A stretch of DNA of 33,429 bases from CAYVUI01 sp964454745 (GCA_964454745.1 CAYVUI010000039.1:1-33429); one strand, 5' to 3'. Shown: positions 23,701 to 32,495, numbered from the stretch's first letter. Notes: a model not told the origin generated them from the letters alone. Translations and numbers: made by a program.

Positions 23701-25332
23701 GTAACCGACGAAATCGCTTCGATGCGTTTCTCAACGCCGGGCGTGACATTGATTTCTCCGCCGCCGCACCACGATATTTACTCTATTGAGGACCTGGCCC
23801 AATTGATTTATGACCTCAAGTGCTCAAATCCGGGCGCGAAGGTATCTGTCAAGCTGGTCAGTGAGGTCGGCGTGGGTACGATTGCTGCCGGTGTGGCCAA
23901 GGGCAACAGCGATGAGGTTCTGATCAGCAGCCACGACGGTGGAACGGGTGCCAGCCCGCAGTCTTCGATCAAGCACGCGGGCTGTCCGTGGGAGCTTGGA
24001 ATCGCAGAGACACAGCAGGTATTGGTTACCAACGGCCTGCGTGACCGCATTCGTGTCCAGGTGGACGGGGCACTCAAGACCGGCCGCGATGTGGTTGTGG
24101 GCGCACTGCTCGGGGCCGATCAGTTTGGCTTCGGCACGGCAGCGCTGGTTTGCATGGGCTGTACGCTGCTGCGTAAATGCCACGAGGGCACGTGTTCGTT
24201 TGGTATCGCGACACAAATTCCGGAGCTTCGCAAGCGTTTCCGCGGCAAGCCGGACTATATCGTAAATTACATGCTTTTTGTTGCACAGGAAGTTCGCGAG
24301 CTGATGGCTCAGCTTGGTTTTGAGAAATTTGAAGATATGATCGGCCGGGTCGATAAGCTGCACAAGCGTGACGCAATCGAGCATTATAAAGCTAAGGGGC
24401 TTGATTTTAGCCCGTTCTTCTACCAGCCCGAGGTGCCCGAAGGGACACAAGTCCACCTCGCTCGTAAGCAGGAAGATAAACTCAAGGATAACATCGATTG
24501 GGAAGTGATCGAAAAGCTTGGCGATGCGGTTGAGAATAAAACGCCGACGAAGCTGGAACTGCCGATCCGAAATGTACACAGGACGGCGGGGGCGATTTTG
24601 AGTAATAAGATTGCGACACTGTACGGTTCCAAGGGGCTGCCGGACAATACCATCGAGCTGACGTACCGCGGTTCGGCGGGCCAGAGTTTTGGCGCGTTTC
24701 TTGCCCGCGGTGTTACACTGCGGCTGATTGGTGACAGCAATGACTATCTCGGCAAGGGACTCAGTGGGGGCAAGATTGTGGTGCAGACGCCGGCGGAATC
24801 GCCTTTTGTTGCCCATGAGAACATCATCGTGGGAAATACGCTGCTCTACGGCGCGACCAGCGGCGAGGTCTTTATCAACGGCATGGCGGGCGAACGCTTC
24901 TGTGTGCGGAACAGCGGTGCCATTGCAGTGGTGGAAGGTGTGGGGGACCACGGCTGTGAGTACATGACCGGCGGTATGGTCGTTGTACTCGGCAAGACCG
25001 GCCGGAATTTCGCGGCGGGCATGAGCGGCGGTATCGCTTATGTACTCGATGAACACCAGTTGTTCGATACGCTGTGTAACCTCGATATGGTAGACTTGGA
25101 AACGGTCTGGCAGGAAGAAGACCAGAAGCTGCTTCGCAGCCTGATCGAGAAACATGTCGAATGGACTCAGAGCAAACGCGGGAAGTACATTCTTGAGAAC
25201 TGGCGTGATATGGTAGGACGTTTTGTAAAAGTAATGCCCATCGATTATCGAAGGGCTCTCGAACGAATCAAGGAAGCTGAGATGCGAGACAGTGAGAGCA
25301 CCCCGGCGACCGAGGAGGTTTTCTATGGCTGA
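20776..25332 (+). CDS. gltB: Glutamate synthase (GOGAT) large subunit
   Basis: Converts glutamine and 2-oxoglutarate to two glutamates. 1518 residues, the usual bacterial alpha-subunit length. The N-terminal class II glutaminase has its nucleophile at Cys20 (EHDACGIGAV), implying removal of a 19-residue propeptide. The central domain follows; the FMN domain has MSHGSISKEAHECMAIAMNR, MSNTGEGGE and HDGGTGASP. The [3Fe-4S] cysteines are in CMGCTLLRKCHEGTCSFGIATQ (C-x5-C-x4-C). The C-terminal glycine-rich GXGXG beta-helix domain runs from about 1250. The ribosome binding site before ATG 20776 is weak (CGGGA). The stop overlaps the gltD start, implying coupling. Confidence 0.98.
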   Translation: MAFVAKDYGLYEARREHDACGIGAVVNISGERSHQILKHGNQVLLNLHHRGAAGADNVTGDGGGILFQVPHEFFVEECSSAKIKLPDRGEYGVGVVFGSQDAKLRKSCDAILEKSISQCGLKVLGWRDVPTSNDCLGELAKNCEPTIKQVFIHGNGMVDVELERRLFLARKMAEKKVAQKYGDAGEDFYLSSMSSKTICYKGMFMAWQLFAYYPDLSDERMTSALAIVHQRYSTNTLPNWRLAQPFRTLAHNGEINTLSGNKNCMRIRETTVQSRVFGKEVEHLMPVITPDASDSASFDNMLEFLVMNGRSMPHSLMMMIPEAFGVKYHISTDKRAFYEYHASIMEPWDGPAAMVMTDGRIIGGTLDRNGLRPCRYVVTTDGLAVVASEVGVIDFPPEKIRTKGRLQPGKMFLVDTEEGRIITDNEIKSKIARQKPYRRWLEENRIELRGLFDMAELKVEDHDRLYQRMRCFGYTREEMNMILKPMAMNGQEPVGSMGNDTPLAVLSDEPKPLFNYFKQLFAQVTNPPIDPLREGLVMSLMSFTGKRRNFLEETPEHCKQLKLPHPILSNEDLQRLRSVNRDDFKVVTIESLFDADSGNPGQALAQGVADLVDAAEKAIKEQRASLIVLSDKNFDKKRCPIPSLLAISAVHHGLIQRRLRAEAGIILETGEPREVMHFCLLCGFGANGINPYQAFGTLHELQRIDEIPPLYESSKLVDNYIAAVKKGMLKTMSKMGISTLRSYHTAQLFECIGINKDVVNKYFTGVSSRIEGVGLDQIAMDAMKKHSDAFTPRQPGQLEVDFGGDYHFRSNGEQHLWNPITLSKLQQAVVSNDEAMYREFAQSANDQSRKMCTLRGLFEFNESPIEIDKVEPVEEIVKRFCTGAMSHGSISKEAHECMAIAMNRVGGMSNTGEGGESEDRFTPDANGDSRNSAIKQVASGRFGVTINYLSHAKEIQIKMAQGAKPGEGGQLPGHKVTDEIASMRFSTPGVTLISPPPHHDIYSIEDLAQLIYDLKCSNPGAKVSVKLVSEVGVGTIAAGVAKGNSDEVLISSHDGGTGASPQSSIKHAGCPWELGIAETQQVLVTNGLRDRIRVQVDGALKTGRDVVVGALLGADQFGFGTAALVCMGCTLLRKCHEGTCSFGIATQIPELRKRFRGKPDYIVNYMLFVAQEVRELMAQLGFEKFEDMIGRVDKLHKRDAIEHYKAKGLDFSPFFYQPEVPEGTQVHLARKQEDKLKDNIDWEVIEKLGDAVENKTPTKLELPIRNVHRTAGAILSNKIATLYGSKGLPDNTIELTYRGSAGQSFGAFLARGVTLRLIGDSNDYLGKGLSGGKIVVQTPAESPFVAHENIIVGNTLLYGATSGEVFINGMAGERFCVRNSGAIAVVEGVGDHGCEYMTGGMVVVLGKTGRNFAAGMSGGIAYVLDEHQLFDTLCNLDMVDLETVWQEEDQKLLRSLIEKHVEWTQSKRGKYILENWRDMVGRFVKVMPIDYRRALERIKEAEMRDSESTPATEEVFYG

Positions 25333-26749
25333 TCCGACTGGATTTATCAAACACAAACGCGGCAAACTGGGCTACAGGCCCGTTGAAGAACGTATACACG
25401 ATTTTAAGGAGCTGGACATTCCGCTTAGCCCCGATGACCTGATCCTTCAGGCGTCGCGGTGTATGGACTGCGGGATTCCGTTCTGTCACGGGTGCGGGTG
25501 CCCGCTGGGCAATATGATCCCGGAGTTTAACGATCTCGTGTACAAGGGCCGCTGGCAGGAAGCGTGCGAGATTCTGCATGCGACAAATAATTTCCCGGAA
25601 TTTACCGGGCGTGTGTGTCCGGCGCCGTGCGAAACGGCATGTACGCTTGGTGTCAATGACGACCCGGTGATGATCCGGCACATTGAGTACCAGATTATCG
25701 AGAAGGGCTTCGCCAACGGCTGGATCAAGCCGATCCCGGCGAAGGTCAAGACCGGCAAGCGCGTGGCTGTGGTGGGTTCCGGTCCTGCGGGCCTGGCTGC
25801 CGCCCAGCAGCTTGCGAGAGCCGGCCATGACGTGGTCGTGTTCGAGAAGGAAGAAAAAGCGGGCGGACTGCTTCGATACGGGATTCCGGATTTTAAGATG
25901 GAAAAAACCGTAATCGACCGGCGTCTGAGCCAGATGATCGATGAGGGCGTGGTTTTCCAGACGGGCGTGAATGTAGGTGTGGATATTTCGGCGCGATACC
26001 TCAATAAGCAGTTTGACTGTGTGCTGCTGACGATCGGGGCCTGGCAGCCGCGCGATCTGGATGTTCCCGGCAGGGAGCTGGATAATGTGATGTTCGCGAT
26101 GGATTTCCTGACCAATCAGAATAAGGTGGTCAGTGCGGAAATTACTCCGGAAAAGGCGATTGACTGTTCCGGTAAAAATGTGGTTGTGATCGGTGGCGGG
26201 GATACCGGAAGCGACTGCGTGGGAACCTCCCGCAGACTGGGTGCGAAGAATATCTATCAGCTTGAGATTCTTCCCCAGCCGCCCGAGAGCCGACCGAATG
26301 ATACGCCATGGCCGCTGTGGCCGCGGATCATGCGGACCTCGAGTTCGCATGAGGAAGGCTGCGAGCGGATGTGGTCGGTCATGACCAAAAAGCTCGAAGG
26401 CGATGCCAAGGGTGTGAAGAAGCTGCACGCTGTAGAGGTCGACTGGACCAGCGAGAACGGTAAGTGGAATCTTGTCGAGAAAGAGGGCAGCGAATTTACG
26501 CTGGATGCGGATATGGTGCTGCTGGCGATGGGTTTTGTCCACGCGGTTCATAAGGGACTCGTGGAAGACCTGGGTGTGGACCTGGACAACCGCGGCAACC
26601 TGGTGACGAATAATTACCAGACGTCGGTTCCGTGGGTCTTTTGTGCCGGTGATGCTGCGACGGGTGCATCGCTTGTGGTTCGTGCCCTGGATGCAGGTCG
26701 GTGTGCTGCGGCCGCGGTCGACGACTACCTCAAACAGCATTCGAACTAA
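25325..26749 (+). CDS. gltD: Glutamate synthase small subunit (NAD(P)H-dependent)
   Basis: 474-residue beta-subunit that passes electrons from NAD(P)H through FAD and two [4Fe-4S] clusters to GltB. The N-terminal cysteines are in RCMDCGIPFCHGCGCPLGNM and CPAPCETACTLG; the FAD fold is GSGPAGLAAAQQLARAGHDV and the NAD(P)H fold is VVIGGGDTGSDCVG. The C-terminal VFCAGDAATGASLVVRA is also typical. ATG at 25325 lies eight bases inside gltB after GAGGAGG, so the subunits are translationally coupled. The open frame to 25292 has no homology. Confidence 0.97.
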   Translation: MADPTGFIKHKRGKLGYRPVEERIHDFKELDIPLSPDDLILQASRCMDCGIPFCHGCGCPLGNMIPEFNDLVYKGRWQEACEILHATNNFPEFTGRVCPAPCETACTLGVNDDPVMIRHIEYQIIEKGFANGWIKPIPAKVKTGKRVAVVGSGPAGLAAAQQLARAGHDVVVFEKEEKAGGLLRYGIPDFKMEKTVIDRRLSQMIDEGVVFQTGVNVGVDISARYLNKQFDCVLLTIGAWQPRDLDVPGRELDNVMFAMDFLTNQNKVVSAEITPEKAIDCSGKNVVVIGGGDTGSDCVGTSRRLGAKNIYQLEILPQPPESRPNDTPWPLWPRIMRTSSSHEEGCERMWSVMTKKLEGDAKGVKKLHAVEVDWTSENGKWNLVEKEGSEFTLDADMVLLAMGFVHAVHKGLVEDLGVDLDNRGNLVTNNYQTSVPWVFCAGDAATGASLVVRALDAGRCAAAAVDDYLKQHSN

Positions 26750-26851
26750 ACGGACTGTCCCTTTAATAGACTGAACCGGCATTTTTAGTGTTGGGCAGAG
26801 TCGGTTTGCGCTGATTTCATTGCGGAAATCCTGTTTGCGGCGGAAAATCCG

Positions 26852-26879
26852 TTGAGACTTTCTGCCGGTCCGGTACAAT
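26852..26879 (+). promoter_or_regulatory. Putative sigma70-type promoter of nadE
   Basis: TTGAGA and TACAAT with a 16-base spacer, 33 bases before the ATG. The TACAAT is not followed by TGTA, so it is not counted as one of the nitrogen palindromes. Confidence 0.55.
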
Positions 26880-26911
26880 ATCCGTAACTGGATTTTTTAA
26901 GGAATTAGGCA

Positions 26912-28561
26912 ATGCCGCTATCTGTGGGCCTGGCCCAGATCAATACCGTAGTAGGGGATTTCGATGCCAATCTTGCCCTGATGCGGGAGATGTACAGCCG
27001 TGCCGTAGAAAAAGGGATTGATCTGCTGGTTTTCCCTGAGCTGTGTATTTGCGGGTATCCGCCGGAGGATTTGCTTTTCAAACCCCATTTTCTCGAGGAT
27101 GCGCAATCGGCCCTCGAGCAGTTTGCCGCGGAAGCGGGGGATATGACCGTTCTTGCCGGATTTGCCGAGGGAGTAAAGGGTGGGGTATATAACTCAATGG
27201 CGGTGATTACCGGGGGGAAAATCGAACAGGTGTATCGTAAGATTTCGCTGCCCAATTACGGTGTTTTTGACGAGCGCAGGTATTTTTGTGCGGGTACAGA
27301 GCCGCTGGTGATCGAGCGGGAGGGGGTACAAATTCTGCTGACGATCTGTGAGGATATCTGGGAACCGGGCTGGCTGGAGCCTTTTCTGGCAAAACAGCAG
27401 GGGAGTACCGACCTGGTCGTCAATATCTCCGCTTCGCCGTTTAATGTAGGCAAACTCGGCCAGCGCAAGGAAACGATCCAGAATTTTGCCCGGCGGATTC
27501 ATGCCGCAGTGGCGTACTGCAACCTGATCGGCGGCCAGGATGAGCTGGTTTTTGACGGCAGGAGCCTGTTCGTGGACTCTGCCGGGAAGACTGTTTGCCA
27601 GGGGCAGGCTTTTGAAGAGGACCTGGTCGTTGTGAAAATCGAGAAAAATGAAGGACAAACCGTACAGGTTTCCTGTTTGGGCGGTCAAAGCAGGCCCGGT
27701 CCTGATCCGGACGAGCCTGTCGCGGAGGTCTGCCATGCCCTCGTGACCGGGACGCGGGATTATGTTCGCAAGAACGGCTTTTCAAAAGTGCTCATCGGCC
27801 TAAGCGGCGGGATTGACTCCTCGCTGACCGCGGTAGTGGCAGTGGATGCACTCGGGGCGGAAAATGTCATCGGGGTTACCATGCCCTCGCGTTTTAATAC
27901 ACAGGAAACGATTGGCGATGCCGAGCTTTTGGCTCAAAATCTGGGGATGGAATTTCATACCCTGGCGATTGCGGATATTCTCGATTCATTTGACGGAATG
28001 CTCGGCAATATTGACGGCTGGGACGATCAGGGCCTTGCGTATGAGAATTTACAGGCCCGGATTCGCGGGACGCTGTTGATGTCGCTTTCCAATCAGCTCG
28101 GAGCGATGGTTTTAACCACCGGCAACAAGAGCGAAACGGCAGTGGGGTATTCCACCCTGTACGGCGATACCGCGGGCGGTTTTGCCGTGATTCGCGATGT
28201 GCCCAAGACGATGGTCTATGCCCTGTGTGAATACATCAACCAGGTAAAAAACAGCGAAATCATCCCAAGAAGCGTGATTGTCCGTCCGCCCAGTGCTGAG
28301 CTGCGTCCGGATCAGAAGGATTCCGATTCCCTGCCGGATTACGATACGCTCGACGCGATATTGCAGGGATATGTCGAGCAGGATTTATCCCTCGATCAGT
28401 TGATCGCGAAAGGGCTCGATGCCGATACCGTGCGAAGGGTGATTACCCTGGTGGATCGCAACGAATACAAGCGCCGCCAGTCGCCCCCGGGGGTAAGGAT
28501 AACGCCCAAGGCCTTCGGCAGGGACCGCAGGATCCCGATTACCAACCGGTATCGCCCGTGA
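26912..28561 (+). CDS. nadE: Glutamine-dependent NAD+ synthetase
   Basis: Amidates nicotinic acid adenine dinucleotide to NAD+ using glutamine. 549 residues in two domains. The N-terminal nitrilase-fold glutaminase (about 1-270) has the Glu-Lys-Cys triad in FPELCICGYPPEDLL, YRKISLPNYGVFDERRYF and TICEDIWEPG. The C-terminal synthetase (about 275-549) has the ATP P-loop LIGLSGGIDSSL, plus TTGNKSETAVGYSTLYGD. The presence of the glutaminase domain distinguishes it from the ammonia-only form. ATG follows AAGGA. It lies just after gltBD but with its own promoter, so it is probably not in that operon. Confidence 0.97.
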   Translation: MPLSVGLAQINTVVGDFDANLALMREMYSRAVEKGIDLLVFPELCICGYPPEDLLFKPHFLEDAQSALEQFAAEAGDMTVLAGFAEGVKGGVYNSMAVITGGKIEQVYRKISLPNYGVFDERRYFCAGTEPLVIEREGVQILLTICEDIWEPGWLEPFLAKQQGSTDLVVNISASPFNVGKLGQRKETIQNFARRIHAAVAYCNLIGGQDELVFDGRSLFVDSAGKTVCQGQAFEEDLVVVKIEKNEGQTVQVSCLGGQSRPGPDPDEPVAEVCHALVTGTRDYVRKNGFSKVLIGLSGGIDSSLTAVVAVDALGAENVIGVTMPSRFNTQETIGDAELLAQNLGMEFHTLAIADILDSFDGMLGNIDGWDDQGLAYENLQARIRGTLLMSLSNQLGAMVLTTGNKSETAVGYSTLYGDTAGGFAVIRDVPKTMVYALCEYINQVKNSEIIPRSVIVRPPSAELRPDQKDSDSLPDYDTLDAILQGYVEQDLSLDQLIAKGLDADTVRRVITLVDRNEYKRRQSPPGVRITPKAFGRDRRIPITNRYRP

Positions 28562-28581
28562 TTTTCCTGGGCGATTTGAGC

Positions 28582-28610
28582 TTGTACAACGCTGTAAAAA
28601 CGGGTAAAAT
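28582..28610 (+). promoter_or_regulatory. Putative hisHF promoter with a palindrome-like element
   Basis: TTGTAC and TAAAAT with a 17-base spacer. TACAACGCTGTA (28585-28596) overlaps the -35 and fits TACA-N4-TGTA, but its centre is GC-containing unlike the nitrogen-island copies, so it may be chance. Confidence 0.45.
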
Positions 28611-28646
28611 CCCCATACGTGAATGTTATTCTATAGGCAGTAAAGT

Positions 28647-29258
28647 ATGATTGTAGTGATCGATTACGATATCGGGAACATCAAGAGCGTGGGCAATGCC
28701 CTGCGGCATCTTGGCTACCCGGAAAAGCTAAGCAGCGATCCGAAGGATATCGAGCAGGCGGCCGGGATCATTCTTCCCGGTGTCGCGGCATTTGGATACG
28801 CGATGCAGGCACTCGGCAAGACCGGAAATGTGATTAAAGAGGTCGCCCTTGCGGGCAAGCCGCTTTTGGGTATTTGTGTGGGCTACCAGATGCTCTTCGA
28901 GCACAGCAGTGAGATGGGTTCACATGAAGGCCTTGGTTTGATCGCTGGACAGGTGGATCGAATCCCCAAGGGGCACCCGGTACCGCACATGGGCTGGAAC
29001 GCGGTGCATTATGCAGACGGGATGGACCTGTTTGACGGCATCAAAAATGATGAGTATTTGTATTTTGCCCATTCGTACCGGGCACAGGGCATCGAGCCTG
29101 CCGCGAAAGTCGCAACTTGCGATTACGGAATTGAAATGGCGGCGTCCGTGCAGAAAGGTAATATCTTTGGAGTGCAGTTCCACCCGGAAAAAAGCGGACC
29201 GTCGGGGCTGAAGATCCTGCGAAATTTTGAAAAGATCTGTCGAAAGGCAAAATCATAA
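28647..29258 (+). CDS. hisH: Imidazole glycerol phosphate synthase, glutaminase subunit
   Basis: Class I amidotransferase subunit (203 residues) that releases ammonia from glutamine for HisF in histidine synthesis. The N-terminal VIDYDIGNIKSVGNAL, the nucleophile Cys in LGICVGYQMLF, and FHPEKSGPSGLKILRNF with catalytic His and Glu are all present. The start lacks a strong Shine-Dalgarno sequence. The stop codon overlaps the hisF start (TAATG), so the two subunits are translated together. No other his genes are nearby. Confidence 0.96.
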   Translation: MIVVIDYDIGNIKSVGNALRHLGYPEKLSSDPKDIEQAAGIILPGVAAFGYAMQALGKTGNVIKEVALAGKPLLGICVGYQMLFEHSSEMGSHEGLGLIAGQVDRIPKGHPVPHMGWNAVHYADGMDLFDGIKNDEYLYFAHSYRAQGIEPAAKVATCDYGIEMAASVQKGNIFGVQFHPEKSGPSGLKILRNFEKICRKAKS

Positions 29259-30022
29259 TGTTGACCAAACGCATCATTCCCTGTCTCGATGTAAAAGACA
29301 ACCGTGTGGTCAAGGGTGTGAACTTCCTGAACCTTCGCGATGCGGGCGACCCGGTCGAGTTGGGGGCCAAATACAGTGACGAAGGGGCCGATGAACTTGT
29401 CTTCCTGGATATCACCGCTACGATTCGCAACAATAAGACGATTGTCGATCTGGTAGAGCGGGTAGCGGACCATGTGTTTATCCCCTTTACCGTAGGCGGC
29501 GGGATCAGCTCTGCAGATCAGATTGACCTTCTGCTTCGAAGCGGCGCGGATAAATGCTCGATCAACACCGCTGCGGTGAAGAATCCTGATCTGCTGCGGG
29601 AATCGTCCGAGCGTTTCGGGGCCAACTGCGTGGTGCTGGCGATTGACGCCAAGCGGAATCCGGACGATCCGAGCCGCTGGCAGGTGTGTGTAAAGGCCGG
29701 GACCGAGCCGACCGAGCGTGACGCCGTGGAATGGGCCGTGCATGCCGAGGAATTAGGTGCCGGTGAGATCCTGCTGACGAGCATGGACGCCGACGGTACC
29801 AAGGACGGCTATGATATCGAGCTGACCCGCGCGATTACCGATGCCGTGGATATCCCTGTGATTGCGTCGGGCGGGGCGGGCACGCTTGAGACGATTGCCG
29901 ATGTTTTCGAGAACGCCAACGCGGATGCGGCCCTGGCGGCCTCGATCTTCCATTACGGCGAGTATTCGATCAACCAGGTCAAAGATTTCCTCGACGAACG
30001 CGGCATTCTCGTTCGTCCGTGA
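29258..30022 (+). CDS. hisF: Imidazole glycerol phosphate synthase, cyclase subunit
   Basis: A 254-residue TIM barrel that takes ammonia from HisH and PRFAR to give imidazole glycerol phosphate and AICAR. Catalytic Asp11 is in RIIPCLDVKDNRVVKG and the second catalytic Asp is in VVLAIDAKR. Phosphate-binding loops are VGGGISS and ASGGAGT. Length and motif order are standard. It overlaps hisH by one base and ends 59 bases before the next gene, with only a compact AAGGCCC/GGGCCTT repeat (30047-30061) between. Confidence 0.97.
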   Translation: MLTKRIIPCLDVKDNRVVKGVNFLNLRDAGDPVELGAKYSDEGADELVFLDITATIRNNKTIVDLVERVADHVFIPFTVGGGISSADQIDLLLRSGADKCSINTAAVKNPDLLRESSERFGANCVVLAIDAKRNPDDPSRWQVCVKAGTEPTERDAVEWAVHAEELGAGEILLTSMDADGTKDGYDIELTRAITDAVDIPVIASGGAGTLETIADVFENANADAALAASIFHYGEYSINQVKDFLDERGILVRP

Positions 30023-30081
30023 CAAGAGACCCAGCAGTAAAAGGTAAAGGCCCCGGGCCTTAATGCGGAGCCAAAGGAGAA

Positions 30082-30498
30082 GTGAGGCGGCTTGTGAACA
30101 AGGGGACGTACAACCTTGCGATCCTGATCGCACTGGTATTGACGGCGCTGACCGTCTGGCTGGTGGATGTGGACCGTTTGGGAACGCGTGTTTTCGGCGC
30201 GAAATGGCACTTGCGAGACCTGGATGAGGGGTTTCGCCAGCACCGTGGTGTGTATGAGGCGTGGAAATCGATCCATACCCTGTGCCGGGGCAAGTTTGAA
30301 AAGGCCTTCCGGATTTTTCCCGTTGCTCCGTTGCTGTTTGGGCTTCTCATTTTTGAGATTTTGTATCGGCTGTACGTGCTTACACTCTCAGCCGGGGCGG
30401 ATCCGGGACTGATGAAACTGCGGGGATTTCTCGGAACAGCCGTCTTTGCCGCTTTATTTTTGCAAATGCTGATTCCAGTAGGAGTAATGATATTATGA
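30082..30498 (+). CDS. Small membrane protein of unknown function
   Basis: 138 residues with membrane segments at about 9-28, 80-101 and 115-136 and a basic, soluble central loop. GTG at 30082 follows AGGAG closely; GTG at 30094 is an alternative with GAGG upstream. I do not recognise the family. Its stop overlaps the start of the next membrane-protein gene (ATGA), and that gene overlaps the CorA-type gene, so the three are almost certainly one operon and may form or assist one membrane system. Confidence 0.6.
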   Translation: MRRLVNKGTYNLAILIALVLTALTVWLVDVDRLGTRVFGAKWHLRDLDEGFRQHRGVYEAWKSIHTLCRGKFEKAFRIFPVAPLLFGLLIFEILYRLYVLTLSAGADPGLMKLRGFLGTAVFAALFLQMLIPVGVMIL

Positions 30499-31478
30499 CT
30501 GAAAATGCCAGGGAAATCAATCTCTTTGATCCGCTGTCGGAGGCAATAGACTGGACCCGGCAGATGCTGTTTGAGCCCTTTGACCTTGGCAAATGGTTTA
30601 TCATTGCCGTAGGGGCCTGGCTGGCAACGCTTGGAGAGGGGGGCATCAATTTTCCAAACAGTTACAATTACAATTCCAATGCCAGCGGATCGGGACCGGA
30701 TATGGAGGGGGTTAAAAATGTGATCATGGAAAATCTGCCCTGGGTCATTACAGGGGCGGTTGTTGTTTTTCTTTTAATCATTGGATTTGGGATTCTATTT
30801 ATGTGGCTGCGGAACCGGGGAAAGTTTATTTTTCTCGATAACGTGGCCCGAAATGCCGCCGGGATTTCCACACCCTGGAAGCAGTTTCGTGAGCAGGGGA
30901 ATAATTTATTCGTATTCTTTTTGATGCTTGGAATCGCATCGAGCCTTGTGTTTCTCTTATTGATGGGCATGATCGGCGGGACGATTTTTCTTATGACTCA
31001 ACTGGAAGGATTTATCATAGCTTTGCCTGTCATCCTGCTAATGTTTTTTTTCCTGGTAGGTATTGCCCTGGGTTTGACGATTGGTGTGTTTATGATGTTT
31101 ACCAATCATTTTGCTGTGGCCATTATGTACCTTCGCGGCTGCGGTGTCATGGAAGCCTGGTCGGAACTGTGGCTGCTGATGAAGGCATTTCCGGGCAAGT
31201 TTGCCCTGTATTTCCTCTTTCAAATCGTTATTAAGATAGCGATCAGCATGATCATAGGTTTTATTGCGTTGATCATGTGCCTGATGTGTTTCCTGGTGAT
31301 TCTGCTCGCCGTGCCGGTAGTCAATTGCACGATTTTACTGCCGATTTTGACCTTCTACCGCAGCTACAGCCTGTATTATCTCCGCCAGTTTGGCCCGGAA
31401 TATGATGTATTTGCCAGTCCCGAGGCGGTGTCTTTTGAACAGTTTATGGTAGAAAAAGGAGAAACCGATGAAGATTGA
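30495..31478 (+). CDS. Polytopic membrane protein of unknown function
   Basis: 327 residues, about five to six membrane helices. The N-terminus (NLFDPLSEAIDWTRQMLFEP followed by FDLGKWFIIAVGAWLATLGE) resembles uncharacterised planctomycete and archaeal membrane proteins in which an LF-PF-KW segment precedes the first helix. A Ser/Asn/Gly-rich stretch (about 54-70) probably forms an exposed loop. The C-terminus is cytoplasmic and acidic. The start overlaps the upstream gene by four bases, and the stop overlaps the CorA-type gene by eleven. No catalytic motif was seen. Confidence 0.6.
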   Translation: MTENAREINLFDPLSEAIDWTRQMLFEPFDLGKWFIIAVGAWLATLGEGGINFPNSYNYNSNASGSGPDMEGVKNVIMENLPWVITGAVVVFLLIIGFGILFMWLRNRGKFIFLDNVARNAAGISTPWKQFREQGNNLFVFFLMLGIASSLVFLLLMGMIGGTIFLMTQLEGFIIALPVILLMFFFLVGIALGLTIGVFMMFTNHFAVAIMYLRGCGVMEAWSELWLLMKAFPGKFALYFLFQIVIKIAISMIIGFIALIMCLMCFLVILLAVPVVNCTILLPILTFYRSYSLYYLRQFGPEYDVFASPEAVSFEQFMVEKGETDED

Positions 31479-32439
31479 CTGCTTTCGCATAACCGATACC
31501 GGCCGAATCGAAACCTTTGCTTTTGAAAATTTCAGTCCTGCATGGGGTCGCGATGGTGTGAACCAGTGGGTGGACGCCGAACAGATCACCACTGAGCAGG
31601 GCAGTGAAATGCTCAAAGACTTTCACATTCACGACCTGATTATGGAAAATATCGAAGACCCGGCCAGTGGGACGCGGGTGCTGGCATTCGAGTCGAGTTT
31701 GTACATGAATCTTCCCATTCCTCGCGAGCAGTGGAACGAGCTTACACCGCATTATCTGACCTTTATCTGCCTGCCGAACCTGCTGGTAACTCTGCATGAA
31801 GAGTCCTTGTCCCAGGTCGATGAAATCAAGAGAGACCTGCAAAGCGGGGAAATCGAGCTTAGCCAGAACAATCCCGCCGCTCTCGTGTATGCGGTTCTGG
31901 ACCTTATTGTCGATTCCATCGCGGCCAAGGCCCTGGGTTTGCGGGAAAAGGTCAACGAGATGGGGCGGCTGCTCGATGACGAACCTCAGGATTGCAAACT
32001 CCACGATATCCTCAAGCTCAAACGCCGCTGTGTGCACCTGCTGGGCGTGTGCGAGGGCCAGGTGTACTGCATCAACGCACTGTTATCCTCCCAGACGCAG
32101 AGTTTCTCATTGCAGGGTTTGCGTGAATACTACCGCGATATCTTCGGCCAGATCGAGTATACCTTCCGTATCCTTAACCGCATCGAGGCCCGGCTCGACG
32201 ACCAGCATCAGCATTTTCAGCTTATGCTCCAGGATCGCTCCTCGAAGCGGCTAAATACCCTGAGTATTATGGCAGGAATTTTCCTGCCCGTGACGCTGAT
32301 CGCCGGGATCTACGGGATGAATTTCCAGGTCATGCCCGAGTTATCCATTCCTTGGGGCTACCCTGCTGCACTGGGGCTGATGCTATTGATCGGGGCCGGG
32401 ATGCTGGTTTACTTCAAGATCAAAGGCTGGTTTGATTGA
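31468..32439 (+). CDS. CorA-family divalent metal ion transporter
   Basis: 323 residues. A large N-terminal cytoplasmic domain (about 1-255), including a long helix before the membrane, precedes two C-terminal membrane helices. The signature GMN motif is present as AGIYGMNFQVMPEL after the first helix (MAGIFLPVTLIAGIYGMNF), and the second helix is YPAALGLMLLIGAGMLVYFK. Family members form pentamers passing Mg2+, Co2+, Ni2+ or Zn2+. ATG at 31468 follows AAGGAGA inside the preceding gene, so expression is coupled to the membrane protein. The metal cannot be told from the sequence. Confidence 0.88.
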   Translation: MKIDCFRITDTGRIETFAFENFSPAWGRDGVNQWVDAEQITTEQGSEMLKDFHIHDLIMENIEDPASGTRVLAFESSLYMNLPIPREQWNELTPHYLTFICLPNLLVTLHEESLSQVDEIKRDLQSGEIELSQNNPAALVYAVLDLIVDSIAAKALGLREKVNEMGRLLDDEPQDCKLHDILKLKRRCVHLLGVCEGQVYCINALLSSQTQSFSLQGLREYYRDIFGQIEYTFRILNRIEARLDDQHQHFQLMLQDRSSKRLNTLSIMAGIFLPVTLIAGIYGMNFQVMPELSIPWGYPAALGLMLLIGAGMLVYFKIKGWFD

Positions 32440-32495
32440 GGGGCGTGCTGCTTTCGCTGCTGGCACAATTCTTACGGAGATTGGTTGGATTTTAT

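Noticed and set aside
23824..26878. Very long open frames on the minus strand opposite gltB and gltD (over 500 codons each)
   Set aside because: They mirror strongly conserved gltB/gltD codons in a GC-biased frame, have no ribosome binding sites and no recognisable domains.
30047..30061. AAGGCCC/GGGCCTT repeat after hisF as a terminator
   Set aside because: The arms are separated by one base, too little for a hairpin loop, and there is no T-run.
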